36,821 nucleotides of DNA from Bacillota bacterium (GTDB lineage: Bacteria > Bacillota > SHA-98 > UBA4971), in assembly GCA_012841305.1 (NCBI GenBank), contig DUVA01000081.1, positions 1-36,821 on the forward strand, read 5' to 3'. This document shows positions 8,816 to 16,824 of this stretch, one piece after another. A model generated the notes under the pieces. That model made no database searches. It had not been told where the DNA came from and saw nothing but the letters and a program-made list of their open reading frames with translations. Made by a program: the position numbers and the translations under genes. Numbering within the stretch: the first letter of the stretch is position 1; every line of letters begins with the position of its first letter.

Positions 8816-8928
8816 TCAGGCGTAATCGCACTGAGCGCCATAATCACCAAGCAAAGAAAACCCGTCACAAGGAAAACAGTGGTAATTGATACGAGACATA
8901 CTGTAAGCGTACTAATTCCGGGTTCCAT
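8812..8928 (-). CDS. 38-residue single-helix membrane peptide, possible OadG-like gamma subunit
   Basis: This ORF is too short for the supplied track. It begins at ATG 8928, five bases behind GGGGGTGA, and encodes 38 residues starting MEPGISTLTVCL and ending MALSAITPE. The chain is a single hydrophobic helix with almost no charge. Its TGA overlaps the madB ATG in an ATGA junction. In oxaloacetate and methylmalonyl-CoA decarboxylases a small gamma subunit with one N-terminal helix anchors the complex and is encoded next to the beta subunit. Position, strong ribosome site and coupling suggest the same role here, but the peptide lacks the long soluble tail of OadG. It may be a minimal anchor, or simply a translational coupler for madB. 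Confidence 0.68.
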   Translation of the reverse strand: MEPGISTLTVCLVSITTVFLVTGFLCLVIMALSAITPE

Positions 8929-9011
8929 ACATGTCACCCCCGTTGCGTTTGCCTATGGAAAGCACTGATCATCACCGGCTGACGAATTCATTCCCGACCT
9001 TGCCATCTCAC

Positions 9012-10055
9012 TTATGCTTGCTCCGACGCTCCAAGGCTTCTTAAGAAAGCCGTCAAAAGTGTAGATACCTGGTCCATTGTGTTAAGGTCAATAACTTCGT
9101 ACGGAGAATGGGAATTTCGCCTCGGCACTGTCACCGAAACACACTTTATGTCAGACCACTCATCGTATACACCTGCAGCATCTGTAAACAGGCCAAAGCG
9201 CACATCCAGGCTATAAGGAATACCTGCCTTACCGGCTGATTCCTTAAGACCGGCCACAAGTTCTCTGTCAGCGAAGAACATCAACATACCCCTTGCGGGT
9301 TTCACTGACTCAAATCGCCTTATGACAGGCCCTGTACCCAGTGGGACTCCTACACCCGGCCCTGCTTCAGGATCCCCGCCATATCCTGTGTCAATGGAAA
9401 TAGCCCACTTCGGATAGACGGTTTTTGCCAGGTGCCGCGCTCCCCTGCATCCGATTTCCTCCTGAACCGTAAATGCGAACATCACGCTTACATCAAGTTC
9501 AACTTCGGCCAGGCGTCGTGCAGTCTCAAGTAAAATTGCACATCCTTGTCGATTATCAACTGCTCTTGATGCAAGCAGCGTTTCCTCGTCATCCAACCAT
9601 CGTGGAGTTGTGTCAAACACTATCGGATCTCCCGGTTCCACCTGAGAACAACGCGGCCCTGCATCAATCCAAAGGCGGTTTAGGGTTTGGCCTAAGTGAG
9701 TGCTGGGTGAACGAACTACACCCGGAACAGGCCCTTTTTCTGTTAGAATCACTACAGGTTGGCCTGCTGTCACAGCTGCGTTTATGTCCACCACAAATTC
9801 AAACCACACAAATCCGTCCCTGACATCAGTCGTGACCATGCTTATCTCATCCATGTGAGCCATCAGCACCAAAACCGGGGCTCCTTCCGGGCCTTCTCTA
9901 GTAGCCAATAAGTTCCCCATTCCGTCTGTTTGCACTGTGGACACATGTGATTGGATCTTCTTACTGATCACCTCTGCCACCGGCTGTTCAAAACCGGAGG
10001 GGCCTGGGATTTTCACAAGGTCAAGGAAATCACGGCGTAGATCTGCAATACCCAT
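9012..10055 (-). CDS. M42 family metallopeptidase / aminopeptidase-like hydrolase
   Basis: The M42 family comprises two-metal aminopeptidases related to FrvX and the misnamed cellulase CelM. The metal ligands are all visible: the HMD of LMAHMDEIS (near residue 67), Asp of SRAVDNRQGC, the Glu pair of TVQEEIGCRG, Asp of IDTGYGGD and the final His of NSHSPYEV. The ORF-track start at 10112 overlaps the preceding gene. ATG 10055, preceded by GGTGGGAG, leaves an 11-base gap and gives 347 residues. The gene lies between the cyclase-family hydrolase and the malonate operon. In this context it may act on a small amide such as malonamate or an N-carbamoyl acid rather than peptides, but that is inference. 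Its 3' end is about 80 bases from the membrane peptide gene. Confidence 0.9.
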   Translation of the reverse strand: MGIADLRRDFLDLVKIPGPSGFEQPVAEVISKKIQSHVSTVQTDGMGNLLATREGPEGAPVLVLMAHMDEISMVTTDVRDGFVWFEFVVDINAAVTAGQPVVILTEKGPVPGVVRSPSTHLGQTLNRLWIDAGPRCSQVEPGDPIVFDTTPRWLDDEETLLASRAVDNRQGCAILLETARRLAEVELDVSVMFAFTVQEEIGCRGARHLAKTVYPKWAISIDTGYGGDPEAGPGVGVPLGTGPVIRRFESVKPARGMLMFFADRELVAGLKESAGKAGIPYSLDVRFGLFTDAAGVYDEWSDIKCVSVTVPRRNSHSPYEVIDLNTMDQVSTLLTAFLRSLGASEQA

Positions 10056-10065
10056 TTGCTCCCAC

Positions 10066-10851
10066 CTACTCACTGTCAAATGCCACAATTCGGCATATGG
10101 AAGACTCCCCACCTACAAATCGCCATGGGAAGCACCCGATAATCATTCTCCTGTTAAGAATCTCGTCTATGTCCCCTCCCACATTCTCAGCATGGATAAT
10201 GTCATGAGGGAACAGAAGTGTGTGCATTATCTGATAATCCCGAGGCGGGAAAAAGGCATCAAGGCCTTTGCCGTACTTATTTTTGAGATGGAAGTCCGCC
10301 TCTCTTGCTTGCACGGGCATCCATTCGCGTATCTTGGTGTTCATTGGATGATCAGCGGACCCGCAGTCCACAGCAAGCCACTTCAGTCTCATTTCCTTAC
10401 ACCATTCCGCGAATTCCCTGGCTGGCCCTGGATGCTTAATCATGTACCTGACTTCGTCAGCCTCAGGCTGATCCCAAGCGTATCGGTGATAACCTGTGTT
10501 AATAACGACAATGTCGCCTTCCTTGACCTCGACCCTGTCTGTGATGTCTTTAGATGTGTAGATCCCGTAGTCTTCTGCAATGTCGCTGAGGTCTACCACT
10601 ACCCCTGGCCCCACAAGGTAATCCAAGGACAGGCTGGCAATATCCCTACCATGAGTACAGAAGTGCAATGGCCCGTCAAGATGGGTCCCTACGTGGTTAG
10701 ATGTAGTGATAAGCTGACCGTTGGCACCGTTGGGGCTGAGTCTCTTGAAGAACTTGATCTGAAGCGGTTCATAAGTCGGCCACGGCGGCGTAAGATGGCT
10801 TAGAGGTTGTGTAAGGTCATACATCTTCACCTTATCCCAAAACTTGGTCAT
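10066..10851 (-). CDS. cyclase-family metal-dependent hydrolase (KynB / isatin hydrolase superfamily)
   Basis: The 261-residue product carries the family's metal motif SNHVGTHLDGPLHF, with His53, His57, Asp59 and His63 as predicted ligands. This is the HxxxHxDxxxH signature of arylformamidases and isatin hydrolases, which open formamide or lactam bonds. VDCGSADHPMN and ENVGGDIDEIL are also family-like. ATG 10851 has GGAGG ten bases upstream. It follows the carbamoyltransferase genes and precedes the M42 gene in the same direction. Because family members can hydrolyse cyclic amides, it is a candidate for opening a pyrimidine-derived ring such as barbiturate. No classical barbiturase is seen in the window. 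Family assignment is firm; substrate is unknown. Confidence 0.88.
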   Translation of the reverse strand: MTKFWDKVKMYDLTQPLSHLTPPWPTYEPLQIKFFKRLSPNGANGQLITTSNHVGTHLDGPLHFCTHGRDIASLSLDYLVGPGVVVDLSDIAEDYGIYTSKDITDRVEVKEGDIVVINTGYHRYAWDQPEADEVRYMIKHPGPAREFAEWCKEMRLKWLAVDCGSADHPMNTKIREWMPVQAREADFHLKNKYGKGLDAFFPPRDYQIMHTLLFPHDIIHAENVGGDIDEILNRRMIIGCFPWRFVGGESSICRIVAFDSE

Positions 10852-10888
10852 TCTGTCTCATCCTCCTTAAAAGAACTGTATGTAAGCC

Positions 10889-12307
10889 CTAATTTCCGTC
10901 GGCGTACTCTTTCCCGAAGGCAATAATTGCCTTCTCAAAACATTCCCAAGGTGGATTCACCAATCCGGCTCCTACCTGGCCCACACCTGGAGCCTTATGG
11001 GCAATTCCGGTATTTATCTGAGGCAATATGCCTGTTTCCACTACTTTTCTGATGTCTATGCCTGTCGGTGTGCCCCTGAAGTTCAAGATGGGTATAGTAA
11101 AGTGCCTATTCTCAGTAATTGTTATGCTGTACATCTTCTCAGAAAACCTGATGGCGTCTTCAGGTGCGCCACCCACGAATTGAACAATGGGGATGGCAGC
11201 TGCCATAGCGAAGCCGCCCACACCTGCAGTCTCCGTTATCGCTGAGTCACCGATATCAGGGTTTGCATCTTCTTCAGAATACCCGGGGAAGTAAAGGCCC
11301 TTGACTATCTCTGCAGGACCGGTAAACCACTGATTGCCCAACCCGCTGACTTTAATTCCGAACTCCGTGCCGTTTCTGGCCATTATCGTCACAACAGAAC
11401 TCTTGTGGATACCGTGGGCAGCCTCAAGCATTGCCTTGACTGCAGGCATAGAAAGGTTGAGAAAGAAATGGTCGTTGGAATTAACGAATTCCAGGCACTT
11501 TCTAATATCAGCTTGTGGATGATCCACCTCCACCAGGTAAGGAACTAAGGCTCGTATGAGGAGGGATGTCCCTGCCCTGTTTCGATTATGCACTTCATCC
11601 CCCATGTGCAGTGCTTGGGCTATCATTGACTTGAGATCTATGCCGCCTGAAAGCTCAATTGCCTTCTTCAAGATTGGGGCGAGAACTTTCTCCATCCATC
11701 TCAGCCTATCCAAGACTTCCTCGCTGTAGGCTCCGTACCGGAGGACCTTTCCCAGGCCTTCGTTGAGTGTAGAATAGGATCGATTTCCATGGGTCCTGTT
11801 TTCCAAAATGAATACTGGCATCCTCGGCGAAACTACCCCTGCCATAGGCCCCACGGCAGAGTGCTCATGACACGGGGAGTACTCGATATCGCCTTTTGAG
11901 GCTAGTTCTTCAGCCTTCTCCGGTGAATCTGCCCACCCCTCGTACAAGATTGCACCTATCACAGCGCCGCGCAGAGGGCCCGACATTTTGCCCCAGGTGA
12001 TGGGAGGTCCTGCGTGAAGCAGCATTCGATCGCCAAATCCGGGAATTGCCTCACGGGCCACACCGATACCGGTAAGGACAGGTTGCGCTGAACTGAACCT
12101 CTCAATTGCCGTTTGGTTAGCCTTATCGATATCACTTCTGCCTTCCAGCTCATCAAGGATATCAATGAGTTCAGCCTTACCATGGGCAGGAGGCTGCCAT
12201 TTCACCTGATATACGTTGGCGCCTTGTTCCTGCATAGATTCGGCAAATACACCGCTTCCCACATTAATCACTCCCCCTTCAGGGGGCCAATTCCTTATCG
12301 TAAGCAC
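10889..12307 (-). CDS. allG: DUF1116 protein, AllG/YlbE-like subunit of a carbamoyltransferase
   Basis: This 472-residue protein belongs to the YlbE (DUF1116) family. In Escherichia coli the homologue AllG acts with AllF and AllH as oxamate carbamoyltransferase, which splits oxalurate with phosphate into oxamate and carbamoyl phosphate. Family-like stretches are PPITWGKMSGPLRGAVIGAILYEGW, SPCHEHSAVGPMAGVVSPRMPVF and ETAGVGGFAMAAAIPIVQFVGG. The GTG at 12307 is nine bases behind GGAGG and overlaps the end of the allF-like gene by 13 bases, so the two are translationally coupled. The real substrate may differ from oxalurate in this cluster (see findings). No carbamate kinase gene, the usual partner, is in the window. 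Confidence 0.87.
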   Translation of the reverse strand: MLTIRNWPPEGGVINVGSGVFAESMQEQGANVYQVKWQPPAHGKAELIDILDELEGRSDIDKANQTAIERFSSAQPVLTGIGVAREAIPGFGDRMLLHAGPPITWGKMSGPLRGAVIGAILYEGWADSPEKAEELASKGDIEYSPCHEHSAVGPMAGVVSPRMPVFILENRTHGNRSYSTLNEGLGKVLRYGAYSEEVLDRLRWMEKVLAPILKKAIELSGGIDLKSMIAQALHMGDEVHNRNRAGTSLLIRALVPYLVEVDHPQADIRKCLEFVNSNDHFFLNLSMPAVKAMLEAAHGIHKSSVVTIMARNGTEFGIKVSGLGNQWFTGPAEIVKGLYFPGYSEEDANPDIGDSAITETAGVGGFAMAAAIPIVQFVGGAPEDAIRFSEKMYSITITENRHFTIPILNFRGTPTGIDIRKVVETGILPQINTGIAHKAPGVGQVGAGLVNPPWECFEKAIIAFGKEYADGN

Positions 12308-13875
12308 TGTCTCGTTCCTCCCTGCGCCTTGATAATTCGAGATACCAAATCTGCCGCTGCCCGGTTCGAGGAAAGGACCTCTGCTCCTGCCTCGCTCAAG
12401 ACTGCGGCCTGCTTCTCCAAGCCTTGGGGATCTCCTGCAGTGCCCACCATGACAGCAATCTGCGCCAGCCCTTGGCCCATATCCTTTCGAATCCGCCCGG
12501 CTTCCCTCACGGCTTCAGCCATTACGCCTGCAGGATCTCTGTGACACCCGTACCCCAACACTACATCGAATAGAAGGATCCCCACATCCTTACGGCCTGC
12601 CTCCGCAATGTACCTGGGAACTCTCATTCCTGGATCCAGCATTGGGTGGGGCTTTCCTCGGGTAAAGTAATCCTCTCCCATATCAATACAAGTGTTGGCA
12701 AAACTCTCCAGAGGGTCTTCAATCAAGAGTCGTCTATCCTGTGCAATGTTGGAATACACATCTATGCCCATCCTTCGGAGCATAGTCAGTGTTTCATGGC
12801 ACAGGGTCCCACCTGAGTACAACCCTCTGAAGTATCCTCCACCATCCACCCTTCTCATCACTTTACGGGCCATTTCGTCGAGTTCATCGCGAGAGTAGAG
12901 GCTCTCCTTGGACTCTCCGGTTGCCAATTGATAAGCCAGAATCGCAGCCTCCTCCAGATCACCGGCAAACAGCACCTTACCTGATCGGCTTCTGCGGGCT
13001 TCCCCAACCTCCTCACCCATGAAGCACACAACCACGGGTTTTGCCCCGTCGTCCAACATCCTTATGAGGTTGTCACGAACACTGGGATGAGGGGGCTTTG
13101 ATATCAAGACTTTGACAGCTGTGTTGGGATCTGATTCAAGAAAAGCCAATCCCATAAAAGTGGTAATCCCGCCTACGTCTTTACTCAAATCGCGCCCGCC
13201 TGTTCCGATAGCTTCAGAGATTCCTTCACCAAGCCTGTCGATAATAGCCATTACCTGTTGCAGCCCTGTACCGGCTGCAGCCACAATACCAATCCTCCCG
13301 GACCTGACTTTATTCGCGAACCCTAGTCCCAGACCGCCGATGACAGCAGTCCCGCAATCAGGCCCCATAACAAAGAGGCCCTTCTCTTTGCCTGACTTCT
13401 TTAGGCGGACCTCATCCTCAACAGAGACGTTGTCGCTGAACAAAAAGACATGTAAGCCACTGGCAAGGGCCTCTCCGGCTTCCCTTGCGGCATACTCACC
13501 GGGAACGGATATTGCTGCGATTCCAGCGCCTCCCACAGAGGCTGCTTCGGACAGAGTCGCATAGATCTTTGCTGCCTTTACGCCTGGCTCTTGCCGGGCG
13601 GAGCCTTCCAAACTTTCCTTAATGACTTCCTCTGCGTTATCTATGGCATCCTCGGCTTCTGCCACAACAGCGACAATGAGATCATTGGCTGTAGCTGTCT
13701 CCAGTTCTTGGGAGACAAACCCCATTTCCCTGACTGCGTCCTTATTAAGCCCAGTCGCCATTCCCACCTGAGCTGCGACCACCTTATCTATGTTCCGGAC
13801 TGTCCGGGCCAGGCGCATGAGCACAATAGAGTCATGGTAACTATTGGGCTTTATTACCAACCTTTTGAACACCAC
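12295..13875 (-). CDS. allF: FdrA/AllF-like carbamoyltransferase subunit (succinyl-CoA synthetase alpha-like fold)
   Basis: FdrA (AllF) resembles the alpha subunit of succinyl-CoA synthetase: a nucleotide-fold domain followed by a ligase-like domain. Here the stretch FVMGPDCGTAVIGGLGLGFAN near residues 165-190 and GIVAAAGTGLQQVMAIIDRLG just after match that fold. The C-terminal domain contains LLFDVVLGYGCHRDPAG. The product is 526 residues, close to E. coli FdrA. The GTG at 13875 lies five bases behind AAAGGAGG, inside the end of the allH-like gene, giving a 22-base overlap. Together with AllG- and AllH-like neighbours it forms a complete AllFGH set. The enzyme would be cytoplasmic and yield carbamoyl phosphate, from which carbamate kinase can make ATP. 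Confidence 0.88.
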   Translation of the reverse strand: MVFKRLVIKPNSYHDSIVLMRLARTVRNIDKVVAAQVGMATGLNKDAVREMGFVSQELETATANDLIVAVVAEAEDAIDNAEEVIKESLEGSARQEPGVKAAKIYATLSEAASVGGAGIAAISVPGEYAAREAGEALASGLHVFLFSDNVSVEDEVRLKKSGKEKGLFVMGPDCGTAVIGGLGLGFANKVRSGRIGIVAAAGTGLQQVMAIIDRLGEGISEAIGTGGRDLSKDVGGITTFMGLAFLESDPNTAVKVLISKPPHPSVRDNLIRMLDDGAKPVVVCFMGEEVGEARRSRSGKVLFAGDLEEAAILAYQLATGESKESLYSRDELDEMARKVMRRVDGGGYFRGLYSGGTLCHETLTMLRRMGIDVYSNIAQDRRLLIEDPLESFANTCIDMGEDYFTRGKPHPMLDPGMRVPRYIAEAGRKDVGILLFDVVLGYGCHRDPAGVMAEAVREAGRIRKDMGQGLAQIAVMVGTAGDPQGLEKQAAVLSEAGAEVLSSNRAAADLVSRIIKAQGGTRQCLR

Positions 13876-14765
13876 GCATACCTCCTTTGCCAGTTCAGGG
13901 CAAGGTAAATGCCTAGCCCTATATCACAGCCGGACGTAGCGCCCACTGAAAGCAACCTACCTACTGCGTCTTTTGCCTCACCGGGTTCTCCTGTAAGCAC
14001 GTAAACCAAGGCTCTTTCTACAGTCTCATGAGCGCATCCTTCCAGCGCTCGATTAATGAAGAACGCGCTGAGATCAGACGTCTTGTGCAGGTTCCTTCTA
14101 ACGCAGGCTTCCCATATACTCCCTTTCGATCGCCAGGGTGTTCCAAAAACACTCCTGGCCAAACTGATTCCAAGGACCAAATCATCACCACTGGGAGTAA
14201 GGCCCGGCCCAAACCCGATTACCCCAGCCAAAGCCTTCTCCAGCCCTTCCCTGTCATTCTCAAGCAAAGTCCTTCTGATATCCTCAATGACCCCGCCGCA
14301 CGCAGCCGGTTCACTGTTGACATTGAACTTGAAACCTCTGCTAAACACAGAATCATTATGTTTTGAAGCTAGGGCTGATTCTAGAACTGCCATGTTCTCG
14401 TCTCCAATTGTATGCAGGCAATTGACAGCCTCTAAAGGGCTTCTCCATCCCTTGCTGCCACTGAAATCTATGACAGTCTTTTCTCCAAGCCACAGGCTGC
14501 AGGAGGCAGGCATGCCGGCTTCATCTCCCGGAGATACGTCCAGGGCGAAGAAAGAGAACCTTTCTGATACAGCCACTGTCGCAACGTCCTTTCCACATCC
14601 TCGTCCCAGCGGCAGGATAGTGAGAAAGCCTGACCCGGCTACAAGGTTAACGGCATGAGTGAATACACTGTGCACCTTAAATGTCTTCCGGTCTTTCAAC
14701 ACACGTTCGAATTCTCGGCCGTGACTTACTGCGGTTAGATAAAATGGCTGTTCATACATATCCAT
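13854..14765 (-). CDS. allH: DUF2877 protein, AllH/YlbF-like subunit of a carbamoyltransferase
   Basis: The DUF2877 signature GFGPGLTPSGDDLVLG is present at about residues 184-199 of this 303-residue protein. The E. coli homologue AllH is the third component of oxamate carbamoyltransferase. It is the first gene of the allH-allF-allG-cyclase-M42 run, and the pucR-like regulator lies just upstream on the same strand. No Shine-Dalgarno sequence precedes the ATG at 14765 or the ATG two codons later. A promoter-like TTTACA-17-TATGAC would place the transcript start at the ATG itself, so a leaderless message is possible. Family assignment is secure; the exact start is less so. Confidence 0.87.
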   Translation of the reverse strand: MDMYEQPFYLTAVSHGREFERVLKDRKTFKVHSVFTHAVNLVAGSGFLTILPLGRGCGKDVATVAVSERFSFFALDVSPGDEAGMPASCSLWLGEKTVIDFSGSKGWRSPLEAVNCLHTIGDENMAVLESALASKHNDSVFSRGFKFNVNSEPAACGGVIEDIRRTLLENDREGLEKALAGVIGFGPGLTPSGDDLVLGISLARSVFGTPWRSKGSIWEACVRRNLHKTSDLSAFFINRALEGCAHETVERALVYVLTGEPGEAKDAVGRLLSVGATSGCDIGLGIYLALNWQRRYAWCSKGW

Positions 14766-14771
14766 ATCAGT

Positions 14772-14800
14772 GTCATAATTCCAAACTGCACAGTTGTAAA
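14772..14800 (-). promoter_or_regulatory. candidate promoter of the allHFG operon
   Basis: On the minus strand TTTACA and TATGAC are separated by exactly 17 bases. The -10 box ends six bases before the allH ATG, so a start site at the usual distance would coincide with the ATG. The match is by eye and A+T richness here is high, so it could be accidental. Confidence 0.42.
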
Positions 14801-14825
14801 CCTTTATGAAATAGCTATAAAGTTT
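14798..14825. promoter_or_regulatory. imperfect inverted repeat upstream of allH, candidate operator
   Basis: The arms AAACCTTTAT and ATAAAGTTT face each other across nine bases, with one extra base in the first arm. The element touches the -35 side of the candidate allH promoter, where an activator would bind. The neighbouring PucR-family regulator is the obvious candidate protein, but no PucR consensus is being matched here. Confidence 0.4.
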
Positions 14826-14901
14826 AGCCGTCTATTATGTTACAAAGTATCATTTTGCCAGGAAGAACTATGAAACAGGGAGAGCTAGCAAGACACCTGT
14901 G

Positions 14902-16614
14902 TCACAGGCATCCGTTGAGGTGGTGCCCCATATCGAAGATCCTGGACAAGCGGAGAGCTGTCTGTAAGGACAGACGTTGATCAGCATGATTGGGGTCAAG
15001 GCCTGTAAGTTCCTTTATTTTTCTCAGCCGGTAAAGGATTGTGTTGTAATGAGCATACATCAACTCTGCGGTCTTTCGGGCGTTACCGTTAGTTTTGAAG
15101 TAAGCCTCAAGGGTCTTCAGGAGTTCGCCGCCTTTTGACCCGTCGTAATCCCGAAGCTCACCTATAATCTCATCGGCAAATCGCTTCTGCTCATCCAGGT
15201 CTGCCTGGCCCAACAGAAGACCGTATATACCCAGCATTTCGTAGTGGATGTTCTGACCTTTGCCGAAAATAACTTTACCCAGGTCCATGGCTACTTTAGC
15301 CTCTCTGAACCCTCTCTTTATACCTGTCACGCCACTAACCCGGCGGCTGACGCCTGAACTCACTGTCCATCTCCCAAGGTTGCTACGGGCCTTCTTGAGC
15401 AAGCGGTCAGTCCAAGACGTGACATCATCTTCGTTGACTTGCCCCGGATACACAAACAGCAGGATTCCACTGGCATGCCTGGTCAGAATATACCTTAGAC
15501 GATTTCTCCGGCAAAAATCAGCAATAACAGTCGTAGCCTGTGTCTTTGCCAGTTGACATGCTTTTTCATACTCGGCGATATCGCTGATTTCCCTTGACGG
15601 CAGGACATCGAAAAGGATCGTCACGTAGTCCAAACCCAGATTCCATCCGAATGTCCTGGCTCGTTCCAGGAATCCCTCTTCAGCCGGATTGTCAGAGGAA
15701 AACAGTTGATCCAGGAATTCTGTGCGGTATTTCTGCTCTACCTGCGTCACGTCATGATAACGTATTACGTCAAGAGCAATAAGCGGGCAAAGCCGCTCCA
15801 GACTGTACAAGTCTGTTACGCTAAACTCCCCGAAGAATTTCACTGCTGTAAGAGACCCTAACTGCTCGTTTGCCGCGGTAACCGGAGCGCGGATGATTTC
15901 AGCTTTATAGCCGTTTGTCTCAACCTGGTTGCGTTTGAACCAAAGCACAGTGCCTTCCACGCGATCAGTGAATGTCTCAGGTTCAAGATGCTCCGTAGGC
16001 CGATCAAGCAACTCACCTATGAGGGCCTCGTTAGACGGTCCCCAGCACATACCGGACACTGATCTTCTCAGATTCAACGAATCGTCTATAGATACCACTG
16101 CCTGGAGAAGGTCTGCTGCGGCTCCCGATATCTCCTGAAGGCCTCCCCCCTGCAGCAGGAGGTTTATGAACCTTCTGTGAGCGACTAGGCTAACCTGCAC
16201 AAACCTGCTTTGGCGATTAACGAGTTCTGCCAGGACGGCTGATATGAGGTCAGAGAAGTTGGCTTCACGTGGAAGCTCCAGGAGAGGCACTCCAAGTTCA
16301 TCTGCGGCATCTATCATGTGAGGCGGAATCGCGTCTATGTACCGTTTCGGTTTCATACCCAGCACTGCCAATCCTTTACTCGCAAGAGTCGGCAGTAGGG
16401 CTCTTTGAGCGTCCAGGTTGTCCTTGATTGCATAGCCTGTTGTCAAGAGCATGTCTCCCTCTCGCACCCAGTCGAGGATATCAGGGACTTCCATGACGTT
16501 AATGTTAGTGACAACCCGTTCCATACCGGACCTGCCCCCGGCTACGGCAACCCCGGAGAATTCAGGCAACTCGAGAACTTCTCTGACAGTGATTCCGACT
16601 TCATGAAACATCAT
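14902..16614 (-). CDS. pucR: PucR-family transcriptional regulator
   Basis: The N-terminal third (about residues 10-130) is a PucR-type sensor domain beginning GITVREVLELPEFSGVAVAGG and containing REGDMLLTTGYAIKDN. A middle region resembles the CdaR GGDEF-like domain. The C-terminus LEAYFKTNGNARKTAELMYAHYNTILYRLRKI is the classic PucR-type helix-turn-helix. PucR in Bacillus subtilis senses purine catabolites and controls purine-degradation genes. The ORF-track start at 16635 lacks a ribosome site; ATG 16614 is six bases behind GGAGGG and gives about 570 residues. It lies between the permease and the allH-like gene, so it probably controls both flanking blocks. The effector may be a pyrimidine or ureido compound here. 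The gene symbol is used at family level only. Confidence 0.88.
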   Translation of the reverse strand: MMFHEVGITVREVLELPEFSGVAVAGGRSGMERVVTNINVMEVPDILDWVREGDMLLTTGYAIKDNLDAQRALLPTLASKGLAVLGMKPKRYIDAIPPHMIDAADELGVPLLELPREANFSDLISAVLAELVNRQSRFVQVSLVAHRRFINLLLQGGGLQEISGAAADLLQAVVSIDDSLNLRRSVSGMCWGPSNEALIGELLDRPTEHLEPETFTDRVEGTVLWFKRNQVETNGYKAEIIRAPVTAANEQLGSLTAVKFFGEFSVTDLYSLERLCPLIALDVIRYHDVTQVEQKYRTEFLDQLFSSDNPAEEGFLERARTFGWNLGLDYVTILFDVLPSREISDIAEYEKACQLAKTQATTVIADFCRRNRLRYILTRHASGILLFVYPGQVNEDDVTSWTDRLLKKARSNLGRWTVSSGVSRRVSGVTGIKRGFREAKVAMDLGKVIFGKGQNIHYEMLGIYGLLLGQADLDEQKRFADEIIGELRDYDGSKGGELLKTLEAYFKTNGNARKTAELMYAHYNTILYRLRKIKELTGLDPNHADQRLSLQTALRLSRIFDMGHHLNGCL

Positions 16615-16739
16615 TTGCGACCCTCCATGAACCATCGACAGTCAGCAATCAAGTGCTGCCCGCATTATCTCAATATTCCCTTGTTTTTCCGCTTTTGTTT
16701 ACGTTCGACATATGTTCCTGGAATTCCTTTGACATGTAC

Positions 16740-16773
16740 AGCAAAGGGAGCCTCCGTCTCGGCCCCCTTTGCT
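16740..16773 (-). terminator. strong 13-bp hairpin downstream of the NCS2 permease gene
   Basis: AGCAAAGGGGGCC and GGCTCCCTTTGCT pair over 13 positions (one G-T on the minus strand) around an eight-base loop, about 50 bases past the permease stop codon. No run of T follows on either strand, so it is not a textbook intrinsic terminator. It could be a terminator without U-tract, or an mRNA 3'-end stabiliser that separates permease and regulator expression. Confidence 0.55.
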
Positions 16774-16824
16774 ATCACAGTATAAGACAGCTAACACAAA
16801 TCCGGACTAACCACGGAGTTGAGT

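Noticed and set aside
14056-14658. 200-codon plus-strand ORF antisense to allH
   Set aside because: It is a shadow of the DUF2877 gene, has no ribosome site and no recognisable domain; the minus-strand frame carries the conserved GFGPGLTPSGDD motif.
14896-14908. 13-base palindrome CCTGTGTCACAGG at the pucR stop codon, considered as operator
   Set aside because: It lies in the coding end of pucR, over 100 bases from the allH start, and a single short palindrome is expected by chance.
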